Part shown: positions 38,592-50,044 of the stretch, piece by piece
How the letters are laid out: the number at the start of each line of letters is the position of its first letter
Position numbering within the stretch: position 1 is the stretch's first letter
Origin: Paramecium octaurelia
Lineage: Eukaryota > Ciliophora > Oligohymenophorea > Peniculida > Parameciidae
Length of the DNA: 64,000 nt
Assembly (NCBI GenBank): GCA_905182995.1
Contig: CAJJDP010000028.1
Span: 310,001-374,000, forward strand
Direction: 5' to 3'
Program-made: the position numbers and the translations under genes
Notes under the pieces: model-generated
The model's database searches: none
What the model was told of the DNA's origin: nothing
Seen by the model: only the letters and a program-made list of their open reading frames with translations

Positions 38592-38748
38592 ATGAAAAGG
38601 GTATTATCTCCAGAAAGAACAATGATTGCTTTATATGATTTAGATAAACCTTAAAATTAGTCATAAAGAAGTTTTATAGTTTAATCGAATACTATAATTG
38701 GGGATCTTTTGAATTAGATTAAGTAAAATATCGATGAAAATTATGACA
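38592..38748 (+). pseudogene. Truncated first copy of the paralog 3 gene start
   Basis: The first 52 codons of the gene that begins at 39884 (MKRVLSPERTMIALYDLDK...), cut at the N of the scaffold join. Interpreted as an assembly duplicate, not a real gene. Confidence 0.8.
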
Positions 38749-38749
38749 N

Positions 38750-40040
38750 CTCATATCTCTCTTTATAATCCTTATAATTATTATTATCATTGTTAAAATA
38801 TAATTTAAAGTAATTAATAAACATATAGAATTTATATTTTATATTAGTATTTTCTTTAAAATAATAACATAGGATAAGTTAATTAAAATTTATTGAAGAA
38901 AAAATTTTGTTACAATTATTTATGATTCTTAAGGAGGAGGAGATTATGAAATTATTTAAAGATTATCATTCATAAAAGAGTAGCGACAATTATTAATGAT
39001 TAAATGTGTATTTCATTATTAATATAGATCTTATATGTAATTTAAGATTTTTAATATTCTCTTGAATTAAATCATTATACTTTGAATAATTATAATATTT
39101 TAATTGATATGTAATATTTGATATAAATCCTCCATAATAAAGGATAAAGATGGAGGAGAATATTATTTTATAATCAAACATTTTAAAACTGTAATAAAAA
39201 AATGTTAATTCTAAAAACAAGAACATGATTGTTCATTAATATTCAATATATTTATAAATTTATAAAATATATCTCAAAGAAGGGGTATTGATAAATTCAT
39301 ATTAGTATTGATGATATAAGGGAGGGTGTTACAAAAATATAATAGTTAAAAGCAATTTTCATTATGAAATTGATATTGAGATTAGGGAAGTTATCTAAAG
39401 GAACTTATTGACTTATAAATTGAAATTAGAATGATAGTTCGATATTTTAATCAACATGTTATATTTAAAGCAAATGATTCATAAAATTACACTAATATAA
39501 AACACACATAAAATGTTAATTTACAAGTTACCATCATAACAAGATTACTTTTTAATATTGAGAAAGAGAAATGTTGTTTATAATTTATCCAAAGGTGAAA
39601 TGAATCAAAATTTGAACTTTAAAAATGCAAAGCTTAAAATTTATAAAGAGATGTCTATTTACTTAATTAGTTAAAATAAAGTCTTTTTTAGTTTATTTTA
39701 TAATTATTAGACTTTATGAATTTTTATATTATTAATTAAAAGCATTCCTAATGAAATGATTTAGAACAATAAGATAAAATTGATCATTAGATGATTGAAA
39801 AAATCTCGTTAAATATAATTTTTATTTGTAAATCAAACTTATTAATTTTATTACAAATAATCAATTAATTTTATTTAATAGAAATGAAAAGGGTATTATC
39901 TCCAGAAAGAACAATGATTGCTTTATATGATTTAGATAAACCTTAAAATTAGTCATAAAGAAGTTTTATAGTTTAATCGAATACTATAATTGGGGATCTT
40001 TTGAATTAGATTAAGTAAAATATCGATGAAAATTATGACA
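38750..40040. repeat. Direct repeat copy 2 (1291 bp), right of single-N join
   Basis: Second copy of 37458-38748. After 40040 the sequence continues uniquely through the gene, so this copy is in the correct genomic context on its right side, and copy 1 is on its left side. Confidence 0.93.
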
Positions 40041-41550
40041 TTTAATTGTTTTTGGAAAAGGATAAATAATTTGATGGAAGTCCAAATACTTTTGTAATGA
40101 ACATTCTCAAAATATTACCCACTAGAACTTTTTATTATAAAAAGGTTTTGTGTCAAAAAAATTCTTCATATTAGTTATAAAAATCTTAGTAATATTAGAA
40201 TGAAATCTAAATTAATGAGATTAAAAACAGGAATAACAATATTAACATTCAATAACAAACCACCACACAAGGAGAATATTAATTTGGTAAACCAATAAAT
40301 AATCAAAATTAACAAGACTAAATTGGTATTACAAAGAATTAATAAGGATATGGACCTACTTAAAACAATTATGCTAAAAAGATACTAATAAAAGCAGAAG
40401 AAAACCTTACTTAGGTTTCAAGGCCATAGAATTTAACAAATACTTAAAATAAATAATCAAATGCATTTGCAGCTGACAATCTAAAGTATTTTATTTATCT
40501 ATAAAGGTATTAATCTTAATCTCAGATTTATTCGAATTAAATTCAATCCTAATTATCATTTTAAGATCCTTTTTTGTTATAAAAAGAGAAATAATAAATA
40601 GATTAATAGAACTAAGACTTAAAACAACAAGTCATTAATCTTAAGTAAAAATGATATAATTTACTAGTTCTAAAATAAAAACGTATGAAGGGACGATAAG
40701 GGATTTATAAAATCAAATGGAAAAGATAAAGTCAGAATCTTAATAGAGTATGTAAAATTTATAAGATAAATCTTATTTAGCCAATAGTTTTAATATAATA
40801 ATTCTAAACTTAAAGAAGAGAATGATAAATTAAAAGATGAAAATGAAAAATTAAAGAATGAAAATTAAAGGTTAAAAAATGAAAATAATACCTTTTAAAG
40901 AAATTTTATAGAATCGTAAGCTAAACAGTAACAATAAATTGATGAATCGAAAGTTTACTATAATAACCAACAAAAATTAAGGGCTTAAGAAATAAATCCT
41001 TAAGAAAAAACAAAAGAATAGATTTCTCTCTCAAGTTCATAGATATCCTAGTCTTAATATAGTATTTTAAATATTATTAATATAAGACTATTAATCTAAA
41101 GTTTATAGAAATAAGTGTGGCCATTTAATAGATATTTCTTACATATCAGCCTAACTAAGTTAGGCAATTACAAGCAAATCAAAAGCTTTATGCAATCAGT
41201 GCATATTACCTATTTAATCAAAGCTGTGCTTATTGTTTGAATATGGGAAACAGTACTTAGAAACAAAAAATTCACAAGACCTTTGGCAGCTTTTTAATAA
41301 TCTAAAGAGAAGGTAGTTCATATCTCAGGAAAAATTAGTAAAATGTTCAACTTAAAGTTGTCAATTCTTTTGCATTTGGAACTAAAATTTAAGGTATATG
41401 CAATAAATAAATGGATTTTGCCCCTAATGTTTAAGACATACTTTCAATTACAATGAACTATCAATGTCAATGTATTAAACACCATAATAAAATAATTATA
41501 ATTATAACTAGTAATAGTAATAGTAATAGTAATGGAAATCATTTAATTGA
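39884..41550 (+). CDS. Coiled-coil protein with RING/IBR-like Cys-rich C-terminus (paralog 3)
   Basis: ATG 39884 (MKRVLSPERTMIALYDLDKP) starts a Gln/Asn-rich region, then a coiled coil (EENDKLKDENEKLKNENQRL). The last ~150 residues repeat the Cys/His layout of paralog 1: LSQAITSKSKALCNQCILPI, SKLCLLFEYGKQYLE, VKCSTQSCQFFCIW and NGFCPQCLRH. It ends in a polyglutamine tract encoded by repeated caa/tag codons, with TGA at 41548-41550. Introns around 40505-40525, 40790 and 41080-41130 are needed but their exact borders are uncertain. The spacing ALCNQC ... SKLCL ... KC(x5)CxFFCIW ... FCxxC is the strongest evidence of paralogy. The CGH part seen in paralogs 1 and 2 is weaker here. Confidence 0.72.
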
Positions 41551-42319
41551 AAATTTACAGTTATATTTGATAGATATATCCAATTTATTAAATTAAGCAA
41601 ACATATATAATTAATTCTAATTTAAAAATCTGTATTTATTTTCTCACATGGTTGATATATAGATTATTTTTAACTTTAGCTATTTAAATATAATTAATAA
41701 TAATTCAACTTCAGGTGTTTCTAATTTTAAGACTCAACTATTTATGCATCAAACTTTAAAAAAATGAAAATTTTTGAAATCTATTAAATAGAATTTCATT
41801 TTTCTTGGCAAGCCTATTAAATAATTGATGGAGAATAAAACAACATATTTCTATCTTAGAATAATTTCATATAGAGATAAATTTGATCATTAAAAATTGA
41901 AAAATATTTCAAGTACTATAGTATTTATTAAATTTATAAAATTTTATTTAATTAATTTTTATTGAGAGATTTGACCCTAAGTTTAATTTCTATCAATGCA
42001 ATGATTGAATATGTGATTGTAATTTAAAACTGAAAAATGAATGTTTTACGATGTAATTCAAATATGATTCAAGATTATTAATTATAATTAATGAAACGAA
42101 TAGAGGAATTAAATGAACTTACCCTCTAAAAAGCAAATATTGATTGAACAAAAACACAATATTATAGATGATATCATTTAATCAACTTTCAACTTGATTT
42201 TCTTCAAATATGGATCTTGGTTAAAATAATTGTTAATCACTAAAATACAATAAAACCACTGTTTTGAAGTTAAAACAATTATATTATATTTAGATTATAA
42301 ATAAATAAACAATAATGAA
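41551..42319 (+). pseudogene. Mostly non-coding; possible gene relic at about 41960-42370
   Basis: 41551-41950 shows nothing. From about 41964 a plus-strand reading FDPKFNFYQCND meets TGA and resumes as CDCNLKLKNECFTMQF, then after another stop as MNLPSKKQILIEQKHNIIDD. These coding-like pieces broken by TGA suggest a short decayed gene convergent with the PI4K gene. Family unknown and call weak. Confidence 0.3.
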
Positions 42320-44874
42320 TCAATAAAATATTCCTTAAGCAAAATATTAAAATTTATCGTACCTGAAATATGATATTATTTTATTACCATTTAGCTCTCC
42401 AATTATCAAGAGATTTATTGATTAATCCTTAGACATATACAAATAATTCAGCATCAGAGGTAACTCTTGGGTTAAATCTGTCTTCTAATTCTTTCAACGC
42501 CAATTCTCCTTTTGAGAAACAAGGCAATGTGGTTCCGTGGCCTGTGTACATCATTTCAACCAATAATAAGATTTCCTTTTAGTGTTTTTAACAAGCTTTG
42601 AAGCCTCTACCTAATTTAAATGCAATACTTATAGAATAGTTTTCTAAAGTGGTCCTAAAACAAGTACCCTTTTACTCCACCCAAAACCTTAATATAGTCA
42701 GACAATAATTTAAAAGGGACTTTTCCTTCAAATTCCATGCCTTTCCCTGGTGCTATAGATAAAAAGAACCCAAAATCTATATGAATTAAATGGCCTTGAT
42801 CATCCAATAATATATTGCCATTATGTCTATCTTTGACTTATAAAAAATAACACACTAGACCATATGCAACAAGTGATTGAACATAATTCTGTAATGCTTA
42901 TTCGATATTATCTCTAAAAAAAGATCTAAAAAAGTCTGAAAAATCCGAGAATTAAGTATATTTGGTTTATAAATTTTTTTGTAAACTATCAATTGTAGTA
43001 GCATTTTTTATCATTTCAATCATTCCGCAATCAGGTCCCAAAGATAAAACTTCATAATATCTTAATTATAAAGGTAAGCCTTCCTTTTTAAATATTTAAT
43101 CAAACTAACAGATTAATTGTAATGCAAATTGTTCTTGTTTCAAATTATCCCCAGCCTTGATAATTAAATGAACTAACTACCAGGATTTCAATTTTTAAAA
43201 TGGAGATGATTTCTTGATTCTTTCCTATTATGAAGTTGAATTCTCTCCAAATATTGTTTTTTTGATTTCTAAATACTCACCCTCTGTCAAAATTACGCCT
43301 TTGCCATTCTAAAGGTAGCTTACTCTAGAGTTTAGAGTGCTTTGATCCATCTTAGAATTCTACAATTGAGTTTAGGATTGAGAATATTAGTCTTCCAAAC
43401 TAAAGGCCAATTATTAATTAGGTTGTTTAATTTATTATTAATCGACCATTTCATCTGTATCTGATTCATTTTTATTGCTCTCTAGTCTATTTCTATAGAA
43501 TTGTCCAATCCCATTATTATTTTCGTATGAACCATCTACTTTTGCCTCATACTATTTCATTGTTTGAAATTCATTGTGGAATGACATTTCAGCATCTGCT
43601 ATAGAGAATGTTCTTTGTAATTAAATATTGGTATTGCTTTGATTTTACATTACAATTTGGCTTTATGAAATTGATTTGGATTTAATCATCTATGAAAATT
43701 GAAAAAATAAATACGTTAATCTTGATGGGTTTAGAAATTTGTGTGTCGAGCAGTTGTTATTCATTATAATGACCTTCTATTTCAGGTCTAAATATTTCTA
43801 AAGTCAAACTATAAGGACTTCTCATTTTGGTTGAAAATACTCGACTTTCTTTAGAAACAACATTTAGGATAGCGTAATTTCTGACGGAATTCTTAACAAA
43901 GGGAACATACACAGCAGCTGGTAGATTTTGGTTGATTTTATTTAAGAATCGATGTAACTACTCAGTTTTTTTCTGGTGTTTTGAAAGCTCTTCAGAAATT
44001 TTAGTAATGTCATTCCAAAAATTGATATTTGATTAAAATGCAAGATCCTCTTATAAATTATTGTCTTCCTTATTCTAAAAGATGGAAACATAATCTTAGA
44101 GCTCTATTTCCTCATGCTTGGTTACCAAACAATCCTCAAGGTTTTTCTCTTTGATGTAATCTGTCCAATCTTCAGTTCCATAAATTTAAACAATTTCATT
44201 TTGCTTCCAAGACTTAATTCTTATTGATCCCTAATAAACTGCTTGTTCTTGCTTATCCTTTTTGTTCGATAACATGATTGATTTCACTAAGACATCATCT
44301 TTGAATGAATCTTCCAAATGAATCTTTAGCAATTATGTGGCTATCAATAGATTACCTTAATAATTCGTGGTCATTTTATCCTCAAATTCCTTAACGAACT
44401 GCTAAACAATCTTGAATTCGACCTTGTTATTGGGAGATATAATTTTTGAAAGGCTTATCAGCTAAAAATAAACAAGATGAGCAAAAAAGAAATCAATTGA
44501 AGAAGCCTTAATTATGAATTCGATCAACCGATCATCCTATAACTGTTGATGGAAAACCATAAAATTTATAAGCTGCGGGATATAATACTCCAGATCATTT
44601 CGTATGAGATTCATTTAAAAATTGGGGTTGATACGACATCGTTGGAGCATCTCTATGGCCTTTGTTTTATTATCTGAAATGTATAGACGAATCATGACTT
44701 CCAAAATGGCATCATCTGAAATCTAAAGGAATTAGGAAAATATACATCAGAATTGTTCTTAGTGTATTTCTTGAGTATTTTATTTGATTTCTTAAAGGTT
44801 TTTGGAAATTCAGATTTATTTTATCTACTGAAACACAAACAGCCTGTGGTTTTAGGTTATTCTCCTTTTTGCAT
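42320..44874 (-). CDS. Phosphatidylinositol 4-kinase, type III beta (Pik1-like)
   Basis: Makes PI4P on Golgi-type membranes. ATG 44874 ([20 protein letters not shown]) is followed, after a 23-nt intron, by a lipid-kinase helical region ([33 protein letters not shown]). The C-terminal kinase domain has [34 protein letters not shown], the catalytic [20 protein letters not shown] with [12 protein letters not shown], and [20 protein letters not shown] 25-nt intron (42363-42387) then gives the family's ending WYDKFQYFAQGI, with TGA at 42320-42322. Around 840 residues, close to Pik1/PI4KB length. The start lies 220 bp from the stop of a Sec14-type gene on the same strand, a meaningful pairing. Confidence 0.93.
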
Positions 44875-45093
44875 TTTTAGTTAAATATAACTAATAATTT
44901 AAAAATATATTGTTTAGGATGGTTAAATGATTGGAATAAATTGAAGTAGCTAAGGAAAACAATGACGAAGGAATATACCAATATGGTGATCACATTTTGC
45001 AGCGCATATCTGATAAATAAATAAACGAAAAATAAAAATAGATCAATCATTCTATAAACTAAAAAATTGCAAAGAATATAATTTGGTACATCA

Positions 45094-46199
45094 TCATAAA
45101 TCATTGTCTTCTTCGCAAGATTGAAAGTCATCTTCAGACTTTTGTTGTTGTTTGATTTGTTCGCTATTTTATTAAAGTTACTAGAGCTTGATTAATTCTT
45201 GGCAAACTAGATTCTTAATCAATTTCCCCTATTTAAATAGTTCAACATATGTTAATGAATCTATCAATTTGATTTAGTCTACAGCTATCTGATAATTGGG
45301 ACTGATTTCTTGAGGGGGCCTACAATTATATAATACAAATTACCAAAAATTATCCGACTTGTCATTGGCAATTCCTCCGTACTTCTTCTCTAATTGGGAT
45401 GGATTCGCATATTACAATAGTGAGATAGGACAACTCTCAAAGAGTATTTTATTGACCTAAGAATCTCAGTTTATAGATTTACAGTGATATCTTCTAGGAA
45501 TGTTTTAATCATAGCCCAAGTGATACTGAGGGTTTTGTTGCAATTAATGACATAGCATTTGTGCATTCTCGATCTGTAATTACTGGATAGATAATTCATG
45601 ATCCTATAAAGATCTTGTTTTGGCAACCCCATTATGCCAAGTCCTCCTAAATCCATTATGACAATCCTAAATAGTTGTATATATTACCAACTTTCAATTT
45701 GACCAGGCAACATACAATTATATAAGACATAATCAAGAAATAAGGTCATTGATTAGAGTAGGAGATCCAAGTCTTTAACTCCTGCAACTTTCTGAGCATT
45801 TACAACGAGAATTGGACGAAATCTGTTGTCTCTTCCATGCATATAGATCACTCCTTATTTCTAAGGAATGATTTTAAATAATACCAATAATATAGGATTC
45901 ACTTTAGGATCTAGACTCTATCTCCATTCATCATAATTTTTAATTGCTTCCAAGCATTTTTCAAACTTAAATTTGGTTGCGTACAGCATTCTTAAAATGA
46001 AGGAATCCTCCTTTTGCACTTAATATTTTTGCTTAAATTATTGGATCGATTGCATTTCATTTTGAGTGAATTGAATTTGACCATCAAAGAACTTCCTTAT
46101 TTCGTACTTCTTGAACTTTATCAATATTTCATGCTCTAATGCTTATGCAACATAATTACCCTCTGGAAAATAAAGATAAAATTCTTTATTAAGCAGCAT
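45094..46199 (-). CDS. Sec14-type CRAL-TRIO lipid-transfer protein
   Basis: A protein of about 340 aa, ATG 46199 (MLLNKEFYLYFPEGNYVAQA) to TGA 45094-45096. The N-terminal CRAL-TRIO helix region has FILRMLYATKFKFEKCLEAI. The lipid-binding core shows VIYMHGRDNRFRPILVVNAQ, SWIVIMDLGGLGIMGLPK, RMHKCYVINCNKTLSITWAM, VNKILFESCP and LEKKYGGIANDKSDNFWPP, i.e. the Sec14 strand-helix order with the LEKKYGG end. Introns: 45667-45687 (21 nt, multiple of three with no stop), one of 26 nt after FLEDIT and one of 24 nt before PPQEIS. The tail is Gln/Glu-rich. Sec14 proteins exchange phosphatidylinositol and phosphatidylcholine and stimulate PI4K, so its neighbour at 42320 is a likely partner. Confidence 0.92.
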
Positions 46200-46227
46200 T
46201 ATAATTATTTAATTATTTAACCGTCAT

Positions 46228-47552
46228 ATGGGTTAAGCAAATTGTGCATGTGTAAAAACAGTTAGTTTTGATCATAACCAAATTGAAAGTGATAAAAGAT
46301 TGAGAGTGAGCAGGAAGGAAAACCAAATTGAAGATGAAGAAATTAAACTATTGAAAAGCATAATAAAAATATAAGCACTCTTGAGAGGCTGGATTGTTAG
46401 AAAAAAGTATCACTATGTCTAAGTGTAACTCTACAATACGAAAGTTAATAACATTTTGAAGTAGTTCTCATTGACACACTTGTCAAAATTCAGCAAAGTA
46501 GATATCAACTAATATTTATTAGATGCCCCCATTCCCATTTTCTGAGTATCGCTATTAAGATACAGAAAGTGACTCTTATGACAATAGATTCTTTAGAAAT
46601 GCAGTTCTGTTAGAGAATGGTGCAATTTACATTGGAGAATGGTCAGGAGACAAGAAATTTGGAAAAGGTATACAAATATGGAAAGATGGTTCAATATATG
46701 AAGGATTCTGGATTAGAGATATGGCAAATGGTAAAGGGAGATTGTATCATGCAAACGGAGACATATATGATGGAGTACATAATCACATTAAACTATTTAA
46801 TAGGATTGGGAAGATCATAAATCAAAAGGATAAGGTGTATATATCCACTCAGATGGGGCTAGATATGAAGGCAGTTGGAATAACGACTTGCAAAATGGTC
46901 AAGGTGTAGAAATATGGCCAGATGGAGCCAAACATGAAGGTGAGTACAGCAATGGAGTCAAGCATGGAAAAGGCAGATTTGGTATTTTTTTATCATTAAT
47001 AATTCAATACTAGTTTGGGCAGATAAAGCATCTTATTGTGGCTAGTTCTTAAACAATCAAATAAATGGAGTGGGTAGATACGTATGGCCAGATGGCAGAA
47101 AGTATTGTGGAGAATGGTTGAACAACAAAATGCATGGAACTGGTCTATTCTCATGGAGTGATGGTAGAGTTTACATTGGAGAATATCAAGATGATAAAAA
47201 ACATGGTCAAGGGGTATTTGAATGGTATAGTTGTCATCTTAATTGTAGGCCTGATGGTAGAAAATATGTGGGGTATTGGTTAGAAGGAAAGTAACATGGT
47301 AGAGGACTCTTCATTGCTGGAGCCTAAAGAAAGCAAGGAGAATGGAAGAGTGGTAATAGAGAAAGATGGATTATCTTTGAGTCAGATACAGATTTGGATT
47401 CTATTGAAAAGAAAATGAATTAACTCAAGATCTACTATTCATCTATTGATGATTCCCAACTCTTGGATAAATCAAAAAAACCATTGCCATTACCTAATAG
47501 TTCACTTATCAAAGGGGAAAAATTCAAACCTTTATAAAATCATAACTTCTGA
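46228..47552 (+). CDS. IQ-motif and MORN-repeat protein with lipidation-type N-terminus
   Basis: The start MGQANCACVK has Gly2 and Cys6/Cys8, a pattern for N-myristoylation with palmitoylation. An IQ motif follows ([18 protein letters not shown]), expected to bind calmodulin. About eight MORN repeats then run to the C-terminus: [108 protein letters not shown]. Frame-supported introns: 25 nt before MPPFPF, 29 nt near 46772-46800 (GTACATAATC...AATAG), about 32 nt near 46982 and 24 nt near 47225. The stop is TGA 47550-47552. Likely a cortical, Ca2+-sensitive membrane scaffold. The divergent start from the Sec14 gene is only 28 bp away. Confidence 0.88.
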
Positions 47553-47725
47553 TTATCAACTATATAATACTAATAATTTTATTTATTTGTTTTTTAAATC
47601 AATTAAGAAAATGTAATGTAAATAAGTTCTCTTTCAAAAAGTAATTAGTCAGCTAATACATACATTCTTTCAGTCATTATAGCATCAATCTATTTATTAA
47701 AATTAATAAATATAGTATAAATTAA

Positions 47726-49100
47726 ATGACTCAATCTAAGATTAATTTTTTATTAGACTTTATAACAGTAAAAACGGAAGTAAAAGATGTTTTTAGAAAT
47801 ACTATTAGGTTTAGTTCATTTTATGGATATAATTTTTTATTAGCTAATTTAATATCTCTAGATTCTAATGTAATATCTTCATTTTTTTGCTTATAGCCTG
47901 ATTATTTTTTTGGAATTTAAAAAAAACAATAATAAAGGTGTTACTTCTCATAATCCCAGTTCGGACATTGCCACACTGGCCTAGAGAAAAATCATTTCCA
48001 ACATTTGGATTTGAATATCCTCATTCCTGCTATGGCTTCGTGATTCAAAGCACAAAAAATTCAAGCAAAACTGAACTAATTTTTGATTCATCAAGTAAAT
48101 CTCTGCTTCTAGCTCTATTGTATTTTTAAATCAAGGAGAAGAAATTAAAAAAGGAACAACCAGAAAAGTGCCTATTAGTCGGAAATTCGTTACATAAAAT
48201 GCCCAAGAATCTTAGAAACCTAAATTCTCATATAAACCAAACATATTTCCTTTGAAGGCTTTAAAAACTAAAATTGTGAAAAGTAAGTTTAATGAAATTT
48301 ATTTTGATGATGAAAAATACCCTTAAGATCTTGAATTTCAACTTTAATAATGCTAATTTAAGAACCTATTAAAACTCAATTAACTCGTCCAATAACCTTA
48401 ATATTGAACCTACCATTCACTCATATAATGCCTATATTGGTAAAGGTAATTATGGACAACTTGTATAGTGGATTTAAAAAAATGGTCATCATTATTTGTT
48501 GATAAAGGTAAAGAATAAGAAAACTTTTTATGGCAATAGTTGAGGAATAACTCTTATCAATTCGATAAGTAAATCAAATTAAGAGATCTTTTAATAAGAT
48601 AGAGAGACCTAAGAATAATCAAATTTATTTGTTGATATTTAATATCAAAATTTATTACCGTATTAATTATGCCTTGATTTGTAAAAGCTCAAAAAAAAAG
48701 TTGGAAAGAATTCCAAAATTATATCATATGATTAAGCTAAAAAATTCTCTTCGAATCTTAGACTGTTTGAAGTAAATAATAACACAAAACTGCACGATCA
48801 TATTTAAAATAATACACATTTAGGTATGAGGGAATAAATAAGATCTAAATTATCTAACTAATGATGCTGTATAGAAGCATTCAGAAGATTATGGTAGATT
48901 TGAAAAAGGGAACATGGTTTCATTAGAAGAATTTAATAATTTCTTGCTAACTGATTTTTACTTAAATGAAGGATATTGCACTAGATCAATTTAAAGCAAC
49001 CCACGGTAAATTGGATCCTAAAAGGAAAGAAAACACTTTTGAGTTGTTCGGATTAGATTTTATGATTGATGATAAATTTAAGGTTTGGTTGATTGATTGA
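47726..49100 (+). pseudogene. Broken tubulin tyrosine ligase-like (TTLL) gene with internal deletion
   Basis: TTLL enzymes add Glu or Gly to tubulin. Family landmarks appear in order but in different frames. An N-terminal stretch (GEEIKKGTTRKVPISRKF, FSYKPNIFPLKALKT; 48130-48417) ends in TGA. Then come YNAYIGKGNYGQLVQW, LWQQLRNNSYQFDK and, in another frame, KLHDHIQNNTHLGMREQ. The reading then jumps to LTNDAVQKHSEDYGRFEKGN and FELFGLDFMIDDKFKVWLID before TGA 49098-49100. The ATP-grasp core (the RKFDIR region) that should lie between is absent, so a deletion has occurred. No set of normal introns restores it. The open frames at 47726-48129 are of unclear status. A second copy of the 3' part lies at 50045-50473 through the assembly repeat. 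Confidence 0.68.
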
Positions 49101-49574
49101 AAATAAATTTGAATTAATATTTGATTAGAATATGCTGGATGTACTATAAATATTCACATCAAACTTAATAGATGAGCAATGATTTATTTAATCTATCAAA
49201 ATTATTAAGAAAAAATCTAAGTATAATAATTTATAGAGTATTGAGACAAATAAATAAATAATTTTAATGGCTAATCAAATAGTTATTGTACTATTAATTG
49301 ATTTTATAATTTATCATAATATGCAAGTTGAAATACTCTCATAACTCAAATATCTTATAAAAAGTAATACCTTTAGATCTCATTACTTAAATGCATTCTT
49401 TTAAATATTTAAAAATTGCATTGGTTAGTTAATTAAAAGTAGGTATATGAGAATACTCGAAATTTTGATTAGCTAGAACCAATTATTTTTTTATTTATAA
49501 TAAATCATCTTTTCAAAGTAAGAATAAAATGATGTAATTAAAAGCTATGTCCAAATAACAATATATAATTTTAA
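49101..49574. other. Intergenic stretch between TTLL relic and small ORF
   Basis: AT-rich, with no convincing frame beyond traces of the TTLL C-terminus. The same sequence recurs at 50474-50947 in the second repeat copy. Confidence 0.45.
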
Positions 49575-49760
49575 ATGAAGAATGCTTCACGAAAAGGAAG
49601 AAGTATAAGAATTGAATAAATCCTCTTGAGAAGTAGGTGAATTCCAATTAAAAGTTTAATAGGAATGAAGAAAGTTAAGTTCGTATTGAATGAACCCATG
49701 ATTAAATACCCTTTTCTCCAAAAACTGTTTGAACTAATGTTACGAATGCAGGCCAAATGA
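49575..49760 (+). CDS. Possible small basic ORF upstream of the cyclase gene (copy at 50948-51133)
   Basis: ATG 49575 reads MKNASRKGRSIRIEQILLR. A 30-nt intron (GTAGGTGAAT...AATAG) would then join to MKKVKFVLNEPMIKYPF, ending KLFELMLRMQAK at TGA 49758-49760. That gives about 51 residues, strongly basic, with no family. It could be an independent small gene or an upstream ORF of the cyclase transcript. Confidence 0.3.
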
Positions 49761-49800
49761 AACATTTAAAAATTTATATTTTTCTGTAATAAATTATGCG

Positions 49801-50043
49801 ATGGCTAAATTCATTGATTATGTACCTTTACTTGAAATAATCATCAAAAGTGTAGAAACTAATTCAATAAAAGTCAGAGAGTAATTTGAAGAAAGTAATT
49901 TTTGGTATTTATGTGTTAAGATTGAACTTGTGAATGGAGAAGTAAAGGCTCTTACTGGTTATGGAAAATCTTATATAGGCAATAAGGTCTAATCATTTAC
50001 TTTTAAATAACATATTCTAGAAGTGTTATCCTTTCTCTGGAGA
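49801..50043 (+). pseudogene. Truncated first copy of the guanylyl cyclase 5' end
   Basis: The 81 codons identical to the start of the gene at 51174, cut at the N. Interpreted as an assembly duplicate. Confidence 0.8.
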
Positions 50044-50044
50044 N

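Larger units (their letters stand above)
37458..38748. repeat. Direct repeat copy 1 (1291 bp), left of single-N join
   Basis: Matches 38750-40040 over its full length of 1291 bp wherever I compared it, and stops exactly at the single N at 38749. The two copies have identical length and are interrupted mid-gene. An unmerged contig overlap is the likely cause. The segment is mainly intergenic and contains the start of the paralog 3 gene. Confidence 0.93.
48672..50043. repeat. Direct repeat copy 1 (1372 bp), left of single-N join
   Basis: Matches 50045-51416 in length (1372 bp) and in all parts compared, and ends at the N at 50044. It covers the end of the TTLL relic, an intergenic stretch and the first 81 codons of the guanylyl cyclase gene. 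It is best read as an unmerged contig overlap. Confidence 0.93.

Noticed and set aside
37458..40040. Real tandem gene duplication
   Set aside because: Identical lengths on each side of a single N, and truncation exactly at the N, point to an unmerged contig overlap.
48440..48510. Protein kinase glycine loop (IGKGNYGQ)
   Set aside because: The surrounding order (LWQQLRNNSYQF, then LTNDAVQKHS and FELFGLDFMID) fits a TTLL enzyme, whose N-terminus also has a GKGN segment.
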